Shown here one piece after another: positions 60,450 to 64,000 of a stretch of 64,000 nt of DNA. Each line of letters begins with the position of its first letter. The stretch's first letter is position 1. The notes beneath the pieces were generated by a model. The model saw nothing but the letters and a program-made list of their open reading frames with translations, did not search any database and was not told the DNA's origin. The stretch is from Gordionus sp. m RMFG-2023 (taxonomy: Eukaryota > Nematomorpha > Gordioida > Chordodea > Parachordodidae). Position numbers and translations under genes: made by a program. Location of the stretch: the NCBI RefSeq assembly GCF_954871325.1, contig NC_088776.1:13020052-13084051 (forward strand). Reading direction: 5' to 3'.

Positions 60450-60590
60450 ACATTTCAAAGCTGCGTTTCAAAATGCAAATAATGCATTTTAATTGCATTC
60501 GTTTAATTTGAGTACGTTTGCGTTTTGTATTTTAAATTATTGATATGCGTTTTAAAACGCTGCGTTGAAACGTTCAATTTGTATGCTCTA
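60433..60590. mobile_element. Harbinger-like MITE, 158 bp, at the Derlin 3' end
   Basis: Left end TAGTGCGCACAAATTGAAC, inverse right end TAGAGCATACAAATTGAAC, with inverted similarity extending about 45 bp. A 3-bp TTA lies on both sides (60430-60432 and 60591-60593), as expected for PIF/Harbinger insertions. Its first three bases can serve as the Derlin stop codon. Confidence 0.75.
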
Positions 60591-61218
60591 TTAGAAAATT
60601 TTTTTTGGCCTGGCCCAGGTTTTATATTTTCAGGTCTGGCTGGATTTTTTAAAAAATATTTTTTGATCAGATAAATAAGACAGGGCTCAGCCATCTTTTG
60701 CCATGCTAAACACCAGAGTTGTTAAAGTAGCGCTACTTAGCGCGCTATCTTTTTGGTAGCTATAGCTAATAGCCGCTACTTTTTTTTAAATTATTTAATT
60801 TTTTAGCGCGCTACTTTTTTTAAAAGTAGCTAAGTAGCGCGCTACTTCGCTACTTTTAAAAAATAAAATGAATGTAAGTATAAACATGAAAATTTAAATA
60901 TAATATCATAATTAATTATAATTTTTATAATTTATTATTTAATTTTGAAATTTAAATATATTTTCAATTTTTAATTTATATTTTCAATCTGTGTTAATAA
61001 TCTAAAATGGCATAGCCCATGGATATCCAAATCCTTGAAAGTGATTCAGACATGGAAGATTCAATGGAAGAAAATGTACTTAATAGCTCTAATAACGATT
61101 TCCCATTCCCTAGATTTGAAAAATTTTTTAAATAAATATTAAAACAAAATCTGGATTCAAATTCCTGTGCTTAAAATTTAAAAAAAATATATCATCAAAT
61201 CAATCGAGTAGCTATAAC

Positions 61219-63399
61219 TAGGGATGTAAATTTCCCGGGAAACTATATTTCGGGGAAATTTCCCGGGAAATTTGGGGAAAAAACGGGAAATAATGAGAAA
61301 ATAGGGAAATAACGGGAAAAAATGGGAAACTATCTTTTTTATAATACTTTACAGGTCAATATTGATTTTTTTTTATGTTTTATTGAAAATATATAGATTA
61401 TAAACATTATAATTAAACAAATATAAATTATTTTCAACTAATTTGCAATTACTTTACATGTTTTATTTGAAATATTATATATAGACTAAATAATATTTAA
61501 ACAATTAATTTTGAATAGTTAATTATCTTCGTTTATGAAAATGATTCCAGATCAGAGCTTGAAATTCTGGAATCCAGCAATTTGTCATTTTCTGAAATTT
61601 CCTTTTCCATAAAATGTAGATTGGCTCTTATATAAACTAATTTGCGAACTTTGTCATTTTTTAATCTATTTCTAGATTTAGAATGAATATTTCCAAAGGA
61701 GGACCATATTCTTTCGGATGCTGCACTTGTTGATGGTATTGATAAAATTTGTATGGCTAGGGTCGATATGTATTGATTGCAACATAGACCTAATAAAATA
61801 TTGAATAACACAATTTTAAGATTAGAAAAAGAGTTAAGTTATTGTTTACAGAAATATAAAAGTATTTAACCTTTCCACCAACTCACTGGATCTGTAAATG
61901 ATGCGCCTTGCCAAAGACTTGCTATATTAAAAAAATCTTCCCTTGCACGATATTTGTATAGGTTACTATTACTCTTGCAATATCTAAATCTAGATATCCA
62001 GAAAATCGGTTAATAATATCCAACCCCTTTGCAATTTCATTGTCTCTTAAATTAAATCCACAAAACCTTGGGTCAAATATATGAGCAGCATAATGAATGT
62101 CCCGACAACAAAAAATTTTTCGGCTTTTGATAAACTGCTCTATTTCTAAAATCTCGCTCTGCGACAATATATTTGATATTGTTTTATAAGCGTTAAATGT
62201 CTCCCTAATATGAATAAACGCTTGAGGGACATCAGATAAATTGGCTTTATCTCCTTCCACTATCTCTATTTGCGTAAATATGACTTTAATAAAATTATAT
62301 AGTTGCATTAGATCATTTAAAAACCCATCGTTATCAAGAAGAGTAAGTCTCTTATCTCGATCAGTAAATATATCAAGAATAGCCATTTCCTGTAAAATAT
62401 CTTTATTTTTTAACAAGCTATTTATCATTAAAACTATACCTGCCCAACGAGTTGACTTTAGGGAAACAATTTTATTATTATTTCTTAGGAGTTGTTTTTC
62501 TTTTAACGTTGATAAAAGAATATTGTTAGATTTTAAATATTTTTAGCTTTTGTGACTAAAATTTGAATGGATAATATCTTGCTATGTCCTTTACAAGTAG
62601 ATTTAATCCATGAGCGGCACATCCAATGCATTCAATAGTTGGGTATTTCAGTTTTACAAGGGCCCATGCTTTTTTCATATTACTTGCATTGTCAGTTATT
62701 ATGGTGTTGATTTTTAAAATTCCTACTTCTTCAATTACTTTAATAAATTTGTTTGATATATATTCACCTGTGTGCATGTTAGATCCTGTGTGAATCGATT
62801 TATAAAAAATTGGACAGGGGGTTGCTAGAATAAAGTTGATAATGGATTCCCCTCTTATATTTGTCCATCCATCACTAATTAGAGTCAAATTTTTACTTTT
62901 GCTTAATTTTTCATTGATTATATGTTCAATCCTCTTAAACTCACTGTCAAGATGACTGTAAATACATTAATTAATACTAAAAATTTTCAACTAAATTTAA
63001 AACTGTGAAATAAATTACTATAAATATTCTCTATTAACATAACTTAAAATTTCATATATTATTTATAAATTTCATTGGTATTTATTTATAATATAATTAT
63101 ACTTTTCAGACTAGCTATTTAATTTTAACAAGTATCTTATAAAATTTTGCAAATGTAAATAGGGAAATTGACATAATTCAAAAACAAAACACAATTATAA
63201 TTTATGATATGAACCACGAGGAAAAAATGATTTTATAAAATCTAATAAAAATCGTATTTATATTATCATAAGATCATTTTCAAAATTGGGAAACTGTTAA
63301 TATTATAAAAATCATGTTGATTTAGGCAAAAAAACCTATTATAAAAATTGGGGAAACTATAGGGGAAATATGGGAAATTTCCCCTGTCTTACATCCCTA
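61219..63399 (-). mobile_element. Near-complete hAT transposon inside another hAT
   Basis: Ends TAGGGATGTAAATTTCCC and the inverse of TAGGGATGTAAGACAGGG, with a perfect 8-bp duplication GCTATAAC (61211-61218 and 63400-63407). Subterminal GGGAAATTTCCC and CCCGGGAAA motifs are packed at both ends. It encodes a minus-strand DUF659 plus hAT dimerisation transposase. The TAGGGATGTA start is shared with the non-autonomous element at 19493-20254. Confidence 0.93.
61533..62955 (-). pseudogene. hAT transposase with DUF659, largely preserved
   Basis: Right to left: an exon from about 62955 with EFKRIEHIINEKLSKSKNL leading into TLISDGWTNIRGESIINFI (DUF659) and CIGCAAHGLNLLVKDIA (62556-62888). A short disrupted stretch follows (62430-62555). 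Then come STRWAGIVLMINSLLKNKDI and IHYAAHIFDPRF (61922-62470), and the dimerisation domain LSIPSTSAASERIWSSFGN to SRNRLKNDKV (61533-61811). Order and motifs match complete hAT transposases. At least one frame break near 62540 and uncertain splicing prevent calling it functional, and the N-terminal BED finger was not found. Confidence 0.78.
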
Positions 63400-63603
63400 G
63401 CTATAACCTGAAGAAATACCTAAAGGTAAATTGTTATTTTTACATTATAATATTATTTATTTTATTAGACTGTTCACGCCAATTGCTAAAAGGAAATAGA
63501 AAAACATATAAAAAATTTTGGTATAAGAGAATCTTCATTCAAAAAGACAAATACTATCCAAACCAAATTAACTGATAATAAACATGCCAATATTTCACAA
63601 AAA

Positions 63604-64000
63604 TTGGCTGATAAAGTAATTGTTGATTTTATTATTGACACAGTTCAGCCATTGTTGGTTGATAATCCATCATTTACTATGATGATTAAAACTTTATCCC
63701 CTGGCACAACAGTTTTATGTCGCCAGACACTTATGAATAAAATAGCCGACAACTTCAAAGTGATGAAAGATGTTCTAATAGTAGAGTTATCAGATATATC
63801 TTATGTATGTACACCGGCAGATAGTTGGACACATAACAGAAGGTAAAAACTTATTTATATTTATAAATTGATCTGATTAAATATTTTTAGAGCTTCCTTG
63901 CCCTCAAGTGCTAGTGTCGAGAGATTATTTAGCAAAGTAAAGCTTATACTTTCTGATCGTCGCTCTAGACTTGGGGATGATAATATTGAAATGATATTAT
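63604..64000 (+). pseudogene. hAT transposase pieces of the outer element
   Basis: The first piece (63604-63846) reads MADKVIVDFIIDTVQPLLVD, then PSFTMMIKTLSPGTTVLCRQ and ADSWTHNRR, which is the region after the BED finger. A 44-nt intron-like gap (63842-63892, GTAAAAAC...TTTTTAG) leads directly to LPSSASVERLFSKVKLILSD, the dimerisation domain. The whole catalytic core is missing between them, so this copy is an internal deletion. The sequence runs off the window. Confidence 0.72.

Larger units (their letters stand above)
60714..64000 (+). mobile_element. hAT transposon (CAGAGTTGTTAA family), copy 2, continues past the window
   Basis: The left TIR CAGAGTTGTTAAAGTAGCGC is followed by dense GTAGCGC/GCGCTAC motifs (60725-60860). 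Homology to copy 1 (14.1-17.9 kb) runs throughout. The transposase starts near 61019 (MDIQILESDSDMEDSMEENV). It is broken at 61219 by another hAT and resumes with NLKKYLK at 63410. It carries a frame at 63604-63846 and the dimerisation segment at 63891-64000. The right TIR lies beyond the window. Confidence 0.85.

Overview
This window looks like nuclear DNA of an animal with a very AT-rich, transposon-filled genome and extremely short introns. Five loci read as host genes. They are a BCL7-family SWI/SNF subunit (13.3 kb, minus), an unrecognised coiled-coil protein (18.4 kb, plus), the mRNA 3'-processing factor CFIm25/NUDT21 (32 kb, minus), a deoxynucleoside kinase (46.4 kb, minus) and a Derlin (59.5 kb, plus). 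BCL7 is, to my knowledge, an animal family. Twenty of the 21 introns I can place are 40-56 nt long; the exception is 244 nt. Small proteins, minute introns, salvage-type nucleotide metabolism and TE bloat would fit a parasitic animal such as a myxozoan cnidarian. That lineage call is inference, not something the sequence proves.

Nearly everything between these genes is mobile DNA, often nested, and I used target-site duplications (TSDs) to fix many ends. From left to right: a LINE fragment split by a hAT element whose transposase sequence is duplicated in inverted orientation (0.8-4.6 kb); a 5'-truncated LINE with reverse transcriptase and a C-terminal endonuclease-like domain (6.0-7.7 kb, minus); a hAT split by a non-autonomous LTR retrotransposon (14.1-17.9 kb); a hAT MITE (19.5-20.3 kb); and a 1.75-kb inverted repeat (22.5-24.3 kb). 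A 4.9-kb foldback element made of tandem arrays follows (24.4-29.3 kb). Next come a hAT MITE pair, one copy split by a ZMYM-type hAT that carries a 221-bp MITE (33.1-33.7 and 36.8-39.4 kb), and a second foldback copy of 3.7 kb (41.4-45.1 kb). Then there are retrotransposon fossils, a non-autonomous hAT (48.0-50.0 kb), and a three-level nest of ZMYM-type hAT, palindromic hAT and 221-bp MITE (50.4-55.3 kb). The window ends with a Harbinger-like MITE at the 3' end of Derlin and a hAT split by another, near-complete hAT (60.7-64.0 kb).

The most unusual content is threefold. First, the two giant foldback elements have ends packed with TCGCGA motifs and arms built of ~115-bp tandem units in opposite orientation. 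Second, the hAT family with an inverted duplication of its own transposase sequence is seen twice with the same architecture. Third, the 221-bp MITE has 10-bp TSDs proved by an empty site elsewhere in the window. The five host genes share no pathway and appear to be independent single genes in a TE landscape. I found no tRNA, rRNA, CRISPR array or bacterial-type operon.
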